Shown here: positions 32,648 through 43,230 of the stretch, in pieces
Numbering within the stretch: the stretch's first letter is position 1
How the letters are laid out: each line of letters begins with the position of its first letter
Source: Erpobdella octoculata
Lineage: Eukaryota > Annelida > Clitellata > Hirudinida > Erpobdellidae
Reading direction: 5' to 3'
Length of the DNA stretch: 64,000 bases
NCBI GenBank assembly: GCA_963978895.1
Contig: OZ022240.1
Span: 12,001,807 to 12,065,806, forward strand
Notes under the pieces: model-generated
Told to the model about the DNA's origin: nothing
What the model saw: only the letters and a program-made list of their open reading frames with translations
Database searches by the model: none
Made by a program: the position numbers and the translations under genes

Positions 32648-33537
32648 TTGCAAAAATTTAAAAAAGTTTTTAATAAAGAAGTTTTTGCTGGCCTGTCTGT
32701 TGCTTTTCATAATGTGTGTTCGATCAAGGAGAAATCGTCTCGAATCTGTGATCTGATTGCGTCTCAGTCTATTGACATTTTTGTTGCAGCAGAGACTTGG
32801 CATGAATCTGGTGATAGCGTTTTGTTGGGCCGTGTTACTCCTGCTGGTTACAAGTGTCTTGATCGGGCACGTCCTGCTGACCATACAAGCAAATCTTGGG
32901 CTTTGATAAATCATGGTGGAATTGCAATTATTTATCAGGATGGCTTGTCTATGACTGAAATTGATCTTCAAACACCAGTTGCGTCATTCGAATTTTTACG
33001 TTGTAATATCTCTAGCAATCAGACTGGAGTTGTAATGTTATCAGTCTATCATCCTGGATCAAAGCCTGCAACCAAGAAGTTCCTTGATGAGTTCAGTTTT
33101 CTTTTGGAAATATTGTCAACATACCGTAGACCAATTGTTATTACCGGAGACCTGAACATTCACGTTGAAAGACAAAATGATATAATTGCAATGAAACTAC
33201 TTCTTTCAATTTGATTATCCATGAGACAATTCCAACGCATCGGTTTGGAGAGCAGCTTGATCTCGTGATATCACGTGATAATATGGTAGATCTTCAAGTT
33301 TCTGTGCAAGAAACTGGCTTATCCGATCATCTAATGCTATTGTTTCGACTTCCACTCCAAAAACCAAATAAGCCTGTTGCAACTTTTTGGGGATGTTCAT
33401 GGAAGAGATTTGATTATAATGCATTCCTGCCTGATTTACGTTTGAGTGAACTTTGTCATAATCCCGAAAATTTCGATCATCATTCAACTGATGAACTTTT
33501 CCAGTGCTATTCATCTACTCTATCATCTTCTCGATAA
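32648..33537 (+). pseudogene. Non-LTR AP-endonuclease domain
   Basis: VAFHNVCSIKEKSSRICDLI (N-terminal NVCSI motif), IFVAAETWHESGD (catalytic ETW), GGIAIIYQ, VMLSVYHPG and IVITGDLNIHVE (GDLNIH) lie in one frame to 33214. After a one-base shift the frame continues THRFGEQLDLVIS and TGLSDHLML (SDH). This is a complete set of AP-endonuclease motifs apart from the frameshift near 33200. Confidence 0.8.
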
Positions 33538-34099
33538 TCACGCTCCGTTTACATTAATTAAAAGAAAACCTCGAAATCTACTAACGCCATGGTTTGATAG
33601 TGAATGCCGGGCATTCAAGCGGTCCACGAGAGGACTTGAACGGATTTTTCGTCGGCATCACACAACGGCGAGTAAATTTATATGGATTGACGGCCTTCGG
33701 ACCATGCGATATTTGCTCCAGAAAAAAGAGCATGAATACTGGGAAGCCAGGATTGCCGCTAATCAGAAAGCTCCAAAAAAGCTCTGGAGTAACTTGTCAA
33801 CACTTCTTGGCAAAGAAAATTCTTCATCTAATGTGAGCTCTTCTATTACTCCAGACTAGTTTGTGAAGTTTTTTAAAGACAAGGTAGAGCAAGTTAGAAC
33901 ACATACAGCGCTTGCAAAGCCACCATCTATACTTTTGACCAGCACGTTGTTCATGGATGAATTCCAACCAGTCACGGCTTATGAGATAATAAAATTGATA
34001 ATGGCTGCTCGAACAAATATTGTTCACTGGATCCATCCCCAACTTGGATTATCAAAAAATGTTGTGTCCACATTGCATCTTTTGTCGCTTTGATGTGCA

Positions 34100-35524
34100 T
34101 TCTATCTTTACAAGAAGGATATTTTCCTGCTAGTCAGAAGTCAGCACTTGTCACTCCGCTTATTAAAATAGACGAACTTGACCCTTCTGACATGAAGAGC
34201 TATCGACCAGTCTCTAACCTGACCTTTATGTCAAAACTGGTAGAGCGGATTGTTGATTGAATGTACATCTAGGTCTTTCTGGCAGTCTCCCATCGAACCA
34301 ATCTGCGTATCGCCGGTTTTACTCTACAGAATCTGCACTACTCAAAGTGGTCAATGATCTGGCAGTTGCTACTGATAGTAGTCAGGTGTCGCTACTGAGT
34401 CTCTTAGATCTGAGTGCCGCATTTGATACTGTTGACCATGGAATCCTTATTGAGAGACTTGAAAAAACTCATGGCATCTGTGGAGTTGTCTTAAAATGGA
34501 TTATTTCATATTTAACTAACCGCACGCAACGGGTTAGTGTGGGTGGGAACTTGTCATTGTCCTTGTCGCTTAGTAGTGGAGTACCCCAGGGATCAGTCTT
34601 AGGCCCACTACTGTTTCTATTGTACACCACTGATTTACTTGAAATTATTATTCGTTCTGGACTCGAGGGACACTGCTATGCCGACGACACCCAAACATAT
34701 GTTCACTGCTCTGTTGATGATGCGGAGAATGTTCACCTTCGCTTATTGCCCTGCATAGAGAACATTGAACAGTGGATGGCTTCTAATCGTCTAAAAGTGA
34801 ATGGCGATAAGACTGAATTAATCTGGATAAGTGCAAGATCAAAGTTGCAACAGAGTAAAGCAAAAGCTTTGTTGGTTGCTGGGGCTTTTGTCGCCCCCAC
34901 AGAAGTTGTTCGAAACCTAGGTGTTTATGTCGATTCTGAGCTTTCCATGAAAGATCATATATCTAAACTGTCAAAAACTTGTTTTTTCCAACTACGACAA
35001 CTTAGAACCATACGAAGGTCTCTGACAAATAAAGCAACACGTCTCCTGCTGCATTCGTTTGTTGTCAGTAGACTTGATTTATATGCTTACCTCTTAGTGC
35101 TGTAGGAAAGATTCAACGTATTCAAAATGGAGCTGCTCGTCTTTTTCGTGGACTAAAGAAACATGATCATGTGACTGCAATAATGAAAACTAAACTCCGG
35201 TGGCTGCGTATCTTTGAGCGAATTACTTTCAAAATTGGGACTTTAGTCTACAAGGCGCTCCATGGCTAAGCCCCCTCATATTTGCAAGAGCTGTGTGTTA
35301 CTGTGTCTGATAACAATTCTAACTTATCTCGTCACAGATCAGCTAGTCGTGGTGATCTAGTTGTTCCCATTACTCGAACAAAAACTTACGGCAGTCGAGC
35401 CTTCAGTATAGCAGGACCGGCAACATGGAACATGTTGCCTGCCAGCATCCGAGAAGCCAGTACATTGAGTTTATTCAAGGCCGAGCTAAAGACATTTCTA
35501 TTTGCGAAATCCTATCCAAATTGA
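34100..35524 (+). pseudogene. Non-LTR reverse transcriptase domain
   Basis: SYRPVSNLTFMSKLVERIV (about 34198-34255) precedes a stop. The frame 34257-35105 then has LLSLLDLSAAFDTVDHGIL (motif A), SSGVPQGSVLGPLLFLLY (motif B), CYADDTQTY (catalytic YADD) and VRNLGVYVDSELSMKDHI. After a shift, 35282-35524 encodes the C-terminus with PATWNMLPASIREA. A stop just after TKLP-type sequence and at least three frame changes make it inactive. Confidence 0.85.
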
Positions 35525-35684
35525 TGATCAGAGAGAAATTATTTCATTTGTCCTCACATTCTGATTTTTGTGTTTTATATTATTTTTTTGCTTTATTTTT
35601 ATTGTTTTGTTTTGTTGTTTTTATTGTAAAAGGAGCCCTGAGGTGTTACACAAAAAGGCGCTTTAAATCCAAATAAATCCAAAT

Positions 35685-35715
<31 letters not shown>

Positions 35716-35720
<5 letters not shown>

Positions 35721-35942
35721 ATAATGGCGTAATGTTTTCTTTTAGGCATGCTCTGTTAAAAATGATAGACCACTTTGCGTTGATACGTTTTTTTGCCAAG
35801 CTTTCAAAATCTCTTGAATTCATGATAACTCCGCTTTTTAAATAGATTTATTAAAAACGAGGGCTGACCGATCGGTTTCGCAGAAAAGCATCTTCGGAGC
35901 CCTTTAAATTACAAAGTTAAAATGTATTTACTATAATGCGAA
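35716..35942 (-). mobile_element. PLE pLTR, minus-strand arm
   Basis: Minus strand: 3' UTR piece, hammerhead (35902-35861) and the N-terminus MNSRDFESLAKKRINAKW to ACLKENITP (35823-35725), then TAATAA and (TA)n. It is an inverted copy of 36581-36803, the 5' part of the neighbouring PLE, so the two form long inverted arms around 638 bp. Confidence 0.75.
35861..35902 (-). ncRNA. Hammerhead-like motif, core U4 changed
   Basis: Minus strand: stem I GGGCT/AGCCC, core CCGAAGA (consensus CUGANGA has U at the second position), extra T, weak stem II GC/GC, GAAA (35879-35876), palindromic stem III ACCGATCGGT, triplet GTC. The stem I and stem III pairing is kept with a sequence unlike the other subfamilies. 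The core change may disable it. Confidence 0.6.
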
Positions 35943-36344
35943 AATATTTTCCTGCTAGTCAGAAGTCAGCACTTGTCACTCCGCTTATTAAAATAGACGA
36001 TTTTGACCCTGCTGACATGAAGAGCTATCGACCAGTCTCTAACCTGACCTTTATGTCAAAACTGGTAGAGCGGATTGTTGCTAAACGATTGAATGTACAT
36101 CTAGGTCTTTCTGGCAGTCTTCCATCGAACCAATCTGCGTATCGCCGGTTTTACTCTGAAGAATCTGCACTACTCAAAGTGGTCAATGATCTGGCAGTTG
36201 CTACTGATAGTGGTCAGGTGTCGCTACTGAGTCTCTTAGATCTGAGTGCCGCATTTGATACTGTTGACCATGGAATCCTTATTGAGAGATTTGAAAAAAC
36301 TCATGGCATCTGTGGAGTTGTCTTAAAATGGATTAATATAACAC
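35943..36344 (+). pseudogene. Second partial non-LTR RT copy
   Basis: Encodes FPASQKSALVTPLIKIDDFD, SYRPVSNLTFMSKLVERIVA, QSAYRRFYSEESALLKVVND and LLDLSAAFDTVDHGILIERF. This is nearly identical to 34121-34505 but in one intact frame, where the other copy has a stop. It lies exactly between the inverted PLE arms, with no 3' tail. Confidence 0.8.
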
Positions 36345-36620
36345 TACGACGCGGTAGACGTACCTAGCCTGATTGCGCGCACCTGACAACAATTACCTAG
36401 CGCATAGTTGCGTAAATACCTGCGCTGCGGCCACTATCGCCATGTTTTCGTTTTGTTTACAATTATTTTCCGCTTCGGTTTTTACTAATCTTATACGTTA
36501 GTTACCTACCTTTTATATCTTGCTTTCCACTTTCCATACGTTGTTTTTCTATTTCAGTTTTCATTAACGTTTATTCTATTTTCGCATTATAGTAAATACA
36601 TTTTAACTTTGTAATTTAAA

Positions 36621-36662
36621 GGGCTCCGAAGATGCTTTTCTGCGAAACCGATCGGTCAGCCC
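36621..36662 (+). ncRNA. Hammerhead-like motif, core U4 changed
   Basis: Same sequence as the minus-strand motif at 35861-35902: stem I GGGCT/AGCCC, core CCGAAGA (36626-36632), extra T, GAAA (36644-36647), stem III ACCGATCGGT, triplet GTC. The ATG in the core opens MLFCETDRSALVFNKSI, which resembles [16 protein letters not shown] of the 18.8-kb copy (ET....A..FNKS) but stops after 17 codons. Confidence 0.6.
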
Positions 36663-36883
36663 TCGTTTTTAATAAATCTATTTAAAAAGCGGAGTTATCA
36701 TGAATTCAAGAGATTTTGAAAGCTTGGCAAAAAAACGTATCAACGCAAAGTGGTCTATCATTTTTAACAGAGCATGCCTAAAAGAAAACATTACGCCGAA
36801 ATACGTTCAAAATTAATTAAGCTCTAAAAAGGCATTTAACAAGAAATCTCCAATCTCAGGCAGTCAATTCATTGCCGACGAGG

Positions 36884-36919
36884 CTTCTCTTCAGCAGCCT
36901 GGAGGCTGCTGAAGAGAAG
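36884..36919. repeat. Perfect 17-bp palindrome arms, 2-nt loop
   Basis: CTTCTCTTCAGCAGCCT (36884-36900) is followed after GG by its exact reverse complement (36903-36919). It lies in the PLE linker between the N-terminal motif and the RT and introduces an in-frame stop nearby. Confidence 0.9.
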
Positions 36920-37050
36920 TTTTCTATATTAGATCAAAGATATGACCAATGTTTGACAACACTTTCTGAGGAAAATAACAGCCTGCAACAGCAAATAAAA
37001 TTATTTTCTGATAACTACGACGCTAAAAAAGAAACGCCATAACCGATAAA

Positions 37051-38860
37051 TTGTCTAGACTTTATGGTGACCACTATCTCTTGAAAAACAACGTTCTACA
37101 CTATGTTAATCTGTCTTATTACTCCTTAAAAAAAGACGAAACTGACTTTCTACAGCTGGGTTTCAACTGCCACATTGGTAGCCGTTACAATCCTCTCATT
37201 AAACAAACTGAACTTGAAATTGTATACGAGCAGATTCTACATTTGGCTGTTAGCCGTCGCGTAATCGTAAATCCTGGTTTCGAGGCATTTCTTCGTGCTG
37301 AAAGCCACTTGCATAGAAATAGAAAACTTTCAACTCTTCCAAAACGTTTCATAGAAGCTCATAAATCTATTAAAAGTAATCCCGACATCGTTTTAAGAAA
37401 AGCTGACAAGTCATCTACTTACGTTGTCTTGAATAAAGTCGATTATTTTAATAAACTCAATTCTATTCTATCCGATGACACTAAGTTTCGAAAAATCAAA
37501 CGCGATCCAACTTCTTTAATTAAAAAAGAAGCCAACAGGCTCATTGGACTCGCTAATTCTGACTTACAGGATAAAAAGATTTCTCAGATTATTGGTGATT
37601 ATTCCCCAGCTTATCTCTATGGTAACGTCAAACTCCATAAACCCGCCCATCCATTGAGGCCAATCATATCCCAATGTCCTACACCAACTTACCAATTAGC
37701 CAAAACGATCAACAAAATAATAACTCCTTATCTTCCTAGTCGCTACTCTTTGAAATCAACGAATGACTTTATTGGATTGCTTAGAACTGTGATGGGCTTT
37801 TGGCTTCTCTCGACGTTGAAAGTCTGTTCACTAACGTTCCAGTCAAAAAAACAATCGATATCATCATAGATTGTGTTTACGAAAACCCATCGCTAAAGGC
37901 ACCTTCTATCAATAAACAAACGTTGAAGAAGATTTTGTCCTTATGCACCTTGATACTCCTTTTCGTCATCCTAACGGTGAACTTTATGTTCAATTAGACG
38001 GCGTCGCAATGGGCTCACCCCTCGGACCCACGTTCGCCGAATTTTACATGAGTCACCTCGAAAACAAGGTTTTCAGTACGTTTACAAAACCTTTGTTATA
38101 CGCTCGTTACGTCGATGATATTATTGTTCTATGTCAGGACGTATCATATCTCGAAAAACTACAACAACAACTACAACTAAACTCCGTTCTAAAGTTCACA
38201 ACGGAGGTCAGCAATTTTAACAAGCAGTTGGCGTACCTTGATCTTCTGCTCACGCAAACCGAACACGGTTTTAGATCAACTGTATACACAAAACCAACAA
38301 GCGGTGGCGATTGTCTAAGTGGCGATAGTTACTGCCCTGAAAGGTACAAAACCAGTGTAATTACCGGTTATCTAAATCGCGCTTACAACTACTCTGACAA
38401 CTGGAACGACTTTGATGCTGAACTCAAAAGAATAAAAGCTCTCCTTATTAACAACAATTTCTCAAATACAATGGTCGACGAAACTATAAAAAAGTTCGTC
38501 GCTGGAAAAGTTAATAACTCAGCAACCACAGAACAATCTAAGAGGTCATTCCTTCCCATTTTCTATCGTGCTCAAATGCACGACAACTACAAACAGGATG
38601 AAAAAGTAATAAGAAATATAATCTATGACAACGTTAAAGTTTCCAATCCTTCATCCGAGGAGTTAAAACTGCACATCTACTACAAAAACTTGAAAACCCA
38701 TAACCTGGTTCTGAGAAATAGCCCTATTAACGGCGGCGTTTTGCAGAGAAAAAACGTCGTCTACAAGTTTACTTGCCCATATGATCATATTATTGCCTGG
38801 GTCTCATCTTCTTCCGAAACATCAATATCACTGCATCTTGTTTCCATGTCATACTGATTC
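37051..38860 (+). pseudogene. PLE reverse transcriptase and GIY-YIG start
   Basis: SRLYGDHYLLKNN, DFLQLGFNCHIG, VLRKADKSSTYVVLN, LYGNVKLHKP and PIISQCPTPTYQLAKTI are in one frame to about 37790. A shift follows at MASLDVESLFTNVPVKK (motif A), and another near 37940 leads to GVAMGSPLGPTFAEFYMSHL and YARYVDDIIVLC (YVDD). The last part, QRKNVVYKFTCPYDH, is the start of the GIY-YIG domain, cut at 38788. Residues after that come from MULE sequence. The two frameshifts flank motif A. Confidence 0.85.
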
Positions 38861-40518
38861 TTGATCTTAGCTCCGTAAACCCGCATCACTAAATGGATAT
38901 GCTTGCATATTGTGTTACGCAATCCACTGTCTAAACAGGAGCAATTAAACGAATGCACACAAATGTTACACTCCGAACATTTCAGAGGACAAGCTCCATC
39001 TTTATGTGGCAAGAGTGAGCACCGAACTACGGAATACTGAACATTTCCTGCACTTTCCACTAAATAGATTACATTTTCAACTTCCTTGCAACAGGTTGCA
39101 TCAAGATCCAAGCTTGTCCGATGTCTCTTATGTATTTCACCAACATGCCTTGTTCATTTACCTTTATGAATTTTGGTGAAACGATCCAACAGCTTGCAAT
39201 GAATAAATCTCATTAGCACATGATACTTTTGTCCATACGTTTCACTTTTCTTCCCTGTTAAAAATGATATGTCAGACATTAAAATGTAATTTACTTATAG
39301 TGGTTTTTTATTCTAAAACATAACACAGAAATGTACCTTTAAATGGACATGTTTCAATACTCTATGCATGGCCTCTAAATGCATATTGTGGTGAACTCTG
39401 AGACCGAGTCTATAACACCATGCCCACATCTTAGACCTCGAAGCATATTCACACGCAAAATATTTACCAAATTGTGCAGTTTCTTGGTCTTCTTCAGCAG
39501 CTGCTAAAAACTGGCTTAGTTTTATTTCAAACTCTTCTTGGCTACACATCGCCACCAGAGTTCTTATAGTTTTATTAACAGTCTCATGAAGATTCACATT
39601 TTTAATTTTTGATAATTTTTTCCTCTATGCTCGATCCACATGCCACACACAAAGTAACCTATGAGTTGGCTCACCCATAACCACAGACCAAGCATTATAA
39701 TAAACATCCTCGTCGTCTGACATGAATACCACATTTTCCAATGGACCATCCAGAGCTTTTTTTACAACACTAAAAAACACTTTCATGGCCCCAAAATCAA
39801 CTTTGTTGCTAAAACAAAATGCCATCGGATAGCCTTCTCCATGGTCATCAATGCACATGATTGTTGTTAACTGAAAATAATATGCATTGAGACAATGTGT
39901 AGAATCAATGCAAATTTCTTTGTTAGATCCACAGAATCTCTTTGATCCGATCAGCTGAGCATCATCAGATAATACTAACATAAAATCTTCTGTTGCCAGA
40001 CTTTCCAAACAGGCTTCCCCTTGAAATTTTGCATAGCGAACAACATTTGCTGTTGACTGGTTGCTCCTCATTAAATCCACCCATGCTGCCACGCTTTGTG
40101 CATCGTTTTGGTGCAACACATATTTGTGCAACAGTCCAAATTCCGTGCAAATATTTCTAAGGTCAGTTTTGTTGAGAAAATACGTATATTTGGGACATGT
40201 AAAATCTTTTCGTACTGAATCAAGGACCTCATCAAAAGCCACACCAGCAGATAGTTTTGCTGCTATTTGAAGTCTTTGGTCTTTTCTCAAAAATAGATGA
40301 GCAAGATAAAACTTGTGCCTTCGATGTTCTTTAAAATAATGAGCATTAACCTCTCCTAAAAATTAATTTGCATTTATTTATTTGTTTAATCAGCTTTTAA
40401 GTTGATTGTTATCAAACATACCTGTGCTCAAAAACTTGACAATTATTGCCGCAGGACAAAAACATCCAATCTTGCAAGAACCGTGGATTTTGAGATAACG
40501 TTTTCTAATTAGTGCCAT
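38785..40518 (-). pseudogene. MULE transposase (DDE plus SWIM finger), two nonsense codons
   Basis: ATG at 40518 begins MALIRKRYLKIHGSCKIG. An intron with donor GTATGT (from about 40421) and acceptor TTTTTAG (to about 40356) leads to HYFKEHRRHKFYL. The catalytic region has ICIDSTHC (first Asp), VVFMSDDEDVYYNAWSVV (second Asp), LLCVWHVDRA (C-x2-H) and NMHLEAMHRVLKH (Glu). A TAG at 39627-39625 stands where a Trp is expected after DRA, and a TGA follows KGK near 39160. A second intron lies near 39334-39254. The C-terminus has a SWIM zinc finger (FNCSCLDSG...CKHIH). Cut-and-paste transposition is the family role; this copy is inactive. Confidence 0.85.
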
Positions 40519-40799
40519 TTTTTAATTCCACTTCTGTGACAATAATATGCTCTTGAAATGTATTCTTTGTATTTCTTATCTCCACGACGTTTCACTAAGT
40601 GTTTGTCTCATCTTCCTCTCTAATTTTCCATGCTTCAAACTCTAAACATTTAATAATGAATTTCAATTTGAATGTAAAAATGTTCAAGCATTATTTTAAA
40701 AGATCTTTTTAATTTAAATTGTGTGCTTTATTACATAATTAATCAATGTCTTAATGTGAAAAGTGTTTAATTATAATTGAGAAAAACATTTAACAAACT

Positions 40800-41328
40800 T
40801 CAACCTGAAATTGAGCCAAACTTTAAAAATATTTTGGGCAGAGTTTTCTTGATTGACATAGAATCTCCAGTTATTCTTTTGCGACTCAGAGAGATAGTCA
40901 GCAACTCCTCTCCAGGGTGTTCTTTTTTTATATGCTCCTTAAGTGTTTTATTTGCCAAGTACTCTTTGGGACAATGAGCACACTTGAATTTACAAACACT
41001 CTCAGTTGTTTCTGCTTTTCTCTTTGAACCCATTGAAACTGTAGGCAGCTCTCCATCAGGGTGGTTTTTTTAACATGTTCTCTAAATTTATAATTAGAGA
41101 GATAATTTGCATCACAATGAGCACACTTGAAGTTACAAACACTCTCAGTTGTTTCTGCTTTTGTCTTTGGACCCATTGGAACTGTAGGTAGCTCTTTACC
41201 AGGGTGGTTTTTTTTAAATGTTCTCTAAGTTTATAATTAGAGAGATAATTTTTATCCCAATAAAGGCACTCAAACTTCGTCATTTTAAATGGAAATCGGC
41301 TAAAATAAAGGAAACAATTCGAAAACAA
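40800..41328 (-). pseudogene. C2H2 zinc-finger exon region of the MULE
   Basis: Three finger-like units appear in shifting frames: FECLYWDKNYLSNYKLREHL, FKCAHCDANYLSNYKFREHV and FKCAHCPKEYLANKTLKEHI-KKEH. The first has lost one Cys (CLYW). The repeated units (about 115-130 bp apart at DNA level) are near the MULE 5' end and probably encode its DNA-binding N-terminus. A poly-T tract next to each unit coincides with the frame changes. Confidence 0.6.
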
Positions 41329-41490
41329 AATGGAAGTAGATTAAGATGCTGGTGCCTGGTGCTGAGCAAAGTAGGGCTGCTATGATGAATATTCATACAA
41401 TGCACTACTCTGAGCTGATTGGCTGGAAGGACTTAGAATGACTTAAGCTGACTTATGCAGGCGCTGCCCACACCTGCTTGTGTTTTCCAG

Positions 41491-41526
41491 CTCCCTGTCA
41501 CTTTCCCGCTCCCGGTCGCTTTATAA
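41491..41526 (-). mobile_element. Helitron family A fragment (right part, split by MULE)
   Basis: CTCCCTGTCACTTTCCCGCT and CCGGTCGCTTT continue the minisatellite interrupted at 32390. It then gives way to the right arm of the CACTA-ended element. Confidence 0.6.
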
Positions 41527-42009
41527 ACCCGCCATACACAATTTGGCTTAAATTAAGCCACTGGCTCAACTGTAACGCAAAATGACTAATTTTGGCTCAT
41601 AGTAGCCAATAAATATCAAAAATTGGCTCAAATGAGACGATAAAAGACAGAATTATTTGGCTCATTTCAGCCAACGCATGAACTACTCTGGCTCATTCTG
41701 GATTTTTTTGGATTAATATGGGCCAAAATGCTGGCTCAAATTGGCTCAAACTGGCTACTTTTTTCTAGTGTAAAATATCGGCCATCGATTGCTGTGGGCA
41801 ATCAGTACTTCTATCTAGGAGTCCATGGACTGAAAGGGTAAAATTGCGTAATAACTTTTATTATACGCCCGTTCGCACCCATTCTATCAACTGCTGACCA
41901 CCGTTTTTTGCGAAATTGCTAACATACATATATACACTTGGCGTATTCGAAATCGAATCCATGCACGAATAAATGAGAGTGCAAACTTACAGACATGAAA
42001 CTGAAAAAA

Positions 42010-42130
42010 ATTGGAAAAAAACCGCTATCTTTGAACGCTCATAAATCCATAAATCCATATCCGGAAAACGAATTCAAAAAATTATTCCCCCATGAGATGG
42101 TCCCATTCAGGGGTCGTCTTCTTATGTAGA
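42010..42130. repeat. Dispersed direct repeat, copy 1
   Basis: ATCTTTGAACGCTCATAAAT, ATTCAAAAAATTATTCCCCC and GGTCCCATTCAGGGGTCGTC recur in the same order at 43840-43955. It is probably part of one older element. No gene is seen in 42130-42590. Confidence 0.6.
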
Positions 42131-42599
42131 GTGCAGCTCCGTTTCGCCGGATGGGGTGGCTGTAGCGTGGGTCAAAAAATAGTACCGAATCCGGGTTACT
42201 GATTTCACGGAACCGGAAGTTATGTGACTCTGCGATTCAAATTTCAGTTAACCCGTTTAGGTCCAAAACTTTATTAATTAGATTTCTATTATTTTTTTTT
42301 TATTTCTAAGTTACTTGCTTATGTTTTAACAGATTTATTTTTAATTATTTTTTATTTGAAAGAAAACTTTGAAAATTCACTATGCTCGTTTTTCGAACGA
42401 TGGTCGTATAGACTACTGAAAACGACAAAATGTTTAAAAGTCAATTTCTTTTTTTTCTCAACGCAAACAATTATAATATAAATTTTAGGCTATAAACAGA
42501 AAAGCTAAAAACACATTTCTGACTTTATCAGTAACACAGTTCAATAAAATCCAAAAATTTAACATTCAATAAATCAGTCAAGCAGTTCATGATAGTCGT

Positions 42600-43230
42600 T
42601 TCAGAACCGGAATGTGCAGAAAGCACCAAAACAATTCCGATGAAGTGGTTTGCCGCACTCGGCCCACATGTACAGTGCTTTGCCACAATTTTCCAGCTTG
42701 TAGCGACCTACTATTTCACCTTTTCCAGATTGTGACCATGGCCAGTTGTTGAATCTTCCCTATCGTTTTGTTTTTTCAACCGTGCATGAATTCATTTCAT
42801 CGGTATAAAACAACCTAAACAGCCTATATGGGGTTTTTCAAGCAAAGCACCATTGTGGTGTTTCAAACTCGTTATATATAGACTGTTTTCAAAGTGGCTA
42901 TTCAAATGACTCTTTTTGGTCCAAGTGCATTTCAATCGTTTTTGGCGTTTCGGTTGCCGCGGCATTGAACTGACCGTATTTGCGACCTACATTTCTTCAC
43001 CCAAAGAACCGACACAGTCTAATCCCATCCCATCATTAGTATAATCAACTTCTACCTTCCCGGATATTACAAAGAATAACATTTCTTCTTCATTTGCTTA
43101 TTCAACAGTCACGTGTTATGATGCGCCGGGCGGAAGAATGACAAGTATGTCAACCTCAATGCTATCATCATCATCAAGAATTAGTTACATAGCTTCTTTC
43201 AACGTGAAAAAACGTTCTGTTTGACGCCTT
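42600..43230 (-). pseudogene. piggyBac-like transposase remnant
   Basis: The minus strand, with frame breaks, reads ERFFTLKEAM, then LDDDDSIEVDILVILPPGA (43210-43100), VEVDYTND, and further on GRYKLENCGKALYMWAECGK and PLHRNCFGAF (42700-42620). An acidic N-terminus followed at the far end by a Cys-rich C-x6-10-C-x-H..CF tail resembles piggyBac-derived transposases. The catalytic middle is missing. This is a tentative assignment. Confidence 0.35.

Larger units (their letters stand above)
32640..35687 (+). mobile_element. Non-LTR retrotransposon (CR1/L2 type), inside the MULE
   Basis: Endonuclease (32648-33530), linker (33530-34100), RT (34100-35105) and C-terminal region (35105-35524) follow in order. 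The element ends in imperfect AAATCC repeats (35668-35687), a common CR1/L2-type 3' tail. (TA)n lies on both sides. It has several frame changes but is nearly complete from the endonuclease on. A second copy of part of the RT is at 35943-36344. Confidence 0.75.
36581..38788 (+). mobile_element. Penelope-like element, 3' part missing
   Basis: From 36581: 3' UTR-like sequence, hammerhead, N-terminal start (MNSRDFESLAKKRINAKW to ENITPKYVQN), a linker with a 36-nt palindrome, the RT ORF and the beginning of the GIY-YIG domain. It stops at 38788 where MULE coding sequence of the opposite strand begins. This is the only PLE here that keeps the junction between N-terminal unit and RT. Confidence 0.75.
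32391..41481 (-). mobile_element. MULE transposon with 40-bp TIRs and 9-bp TSD
   Basis: TIRs 32391-32430 and 41442-41481 match at 39 of 40 positions and start ACAAGCAGGTGTGGGCAGCG. The flanks are ATTTTCCAG (32382-32390) and GTTTTCCAG (41482-41490), a 9-bp target duplication with one mismatch, as expected for Mutator-like elements. Removing the element rejoins the interrupted Helitron minisatellite. Its own gene is on the minus strand at 38785-41328. The left two thirds are later insertions: a non-LTR element, PLE pieces and a partial non-LTR copy. Confidence 0.85.
27374..41770. mobile_element. CACTA-ended element enlarged by nested insertions
   Basis: The left end is CACTAGAAAAAA (27374) and the right end TTTTTTCTAGTG (41770). 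TA lies on both outer sides (27372-27373 and 41771-41772), a possible 2-bp target duplication. Both ends carry arrays of GGCTCAAAT/TTTGAGCC subterminal repeats (27390-27690 and 41545-41755), as CACTA/EnSpm elements do. Only about 570 bp of it is its own. The middle holds Helitron, non-LTR, MITE and MULE insertions. No CACTA transposase is present. Confidence 0.55.
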
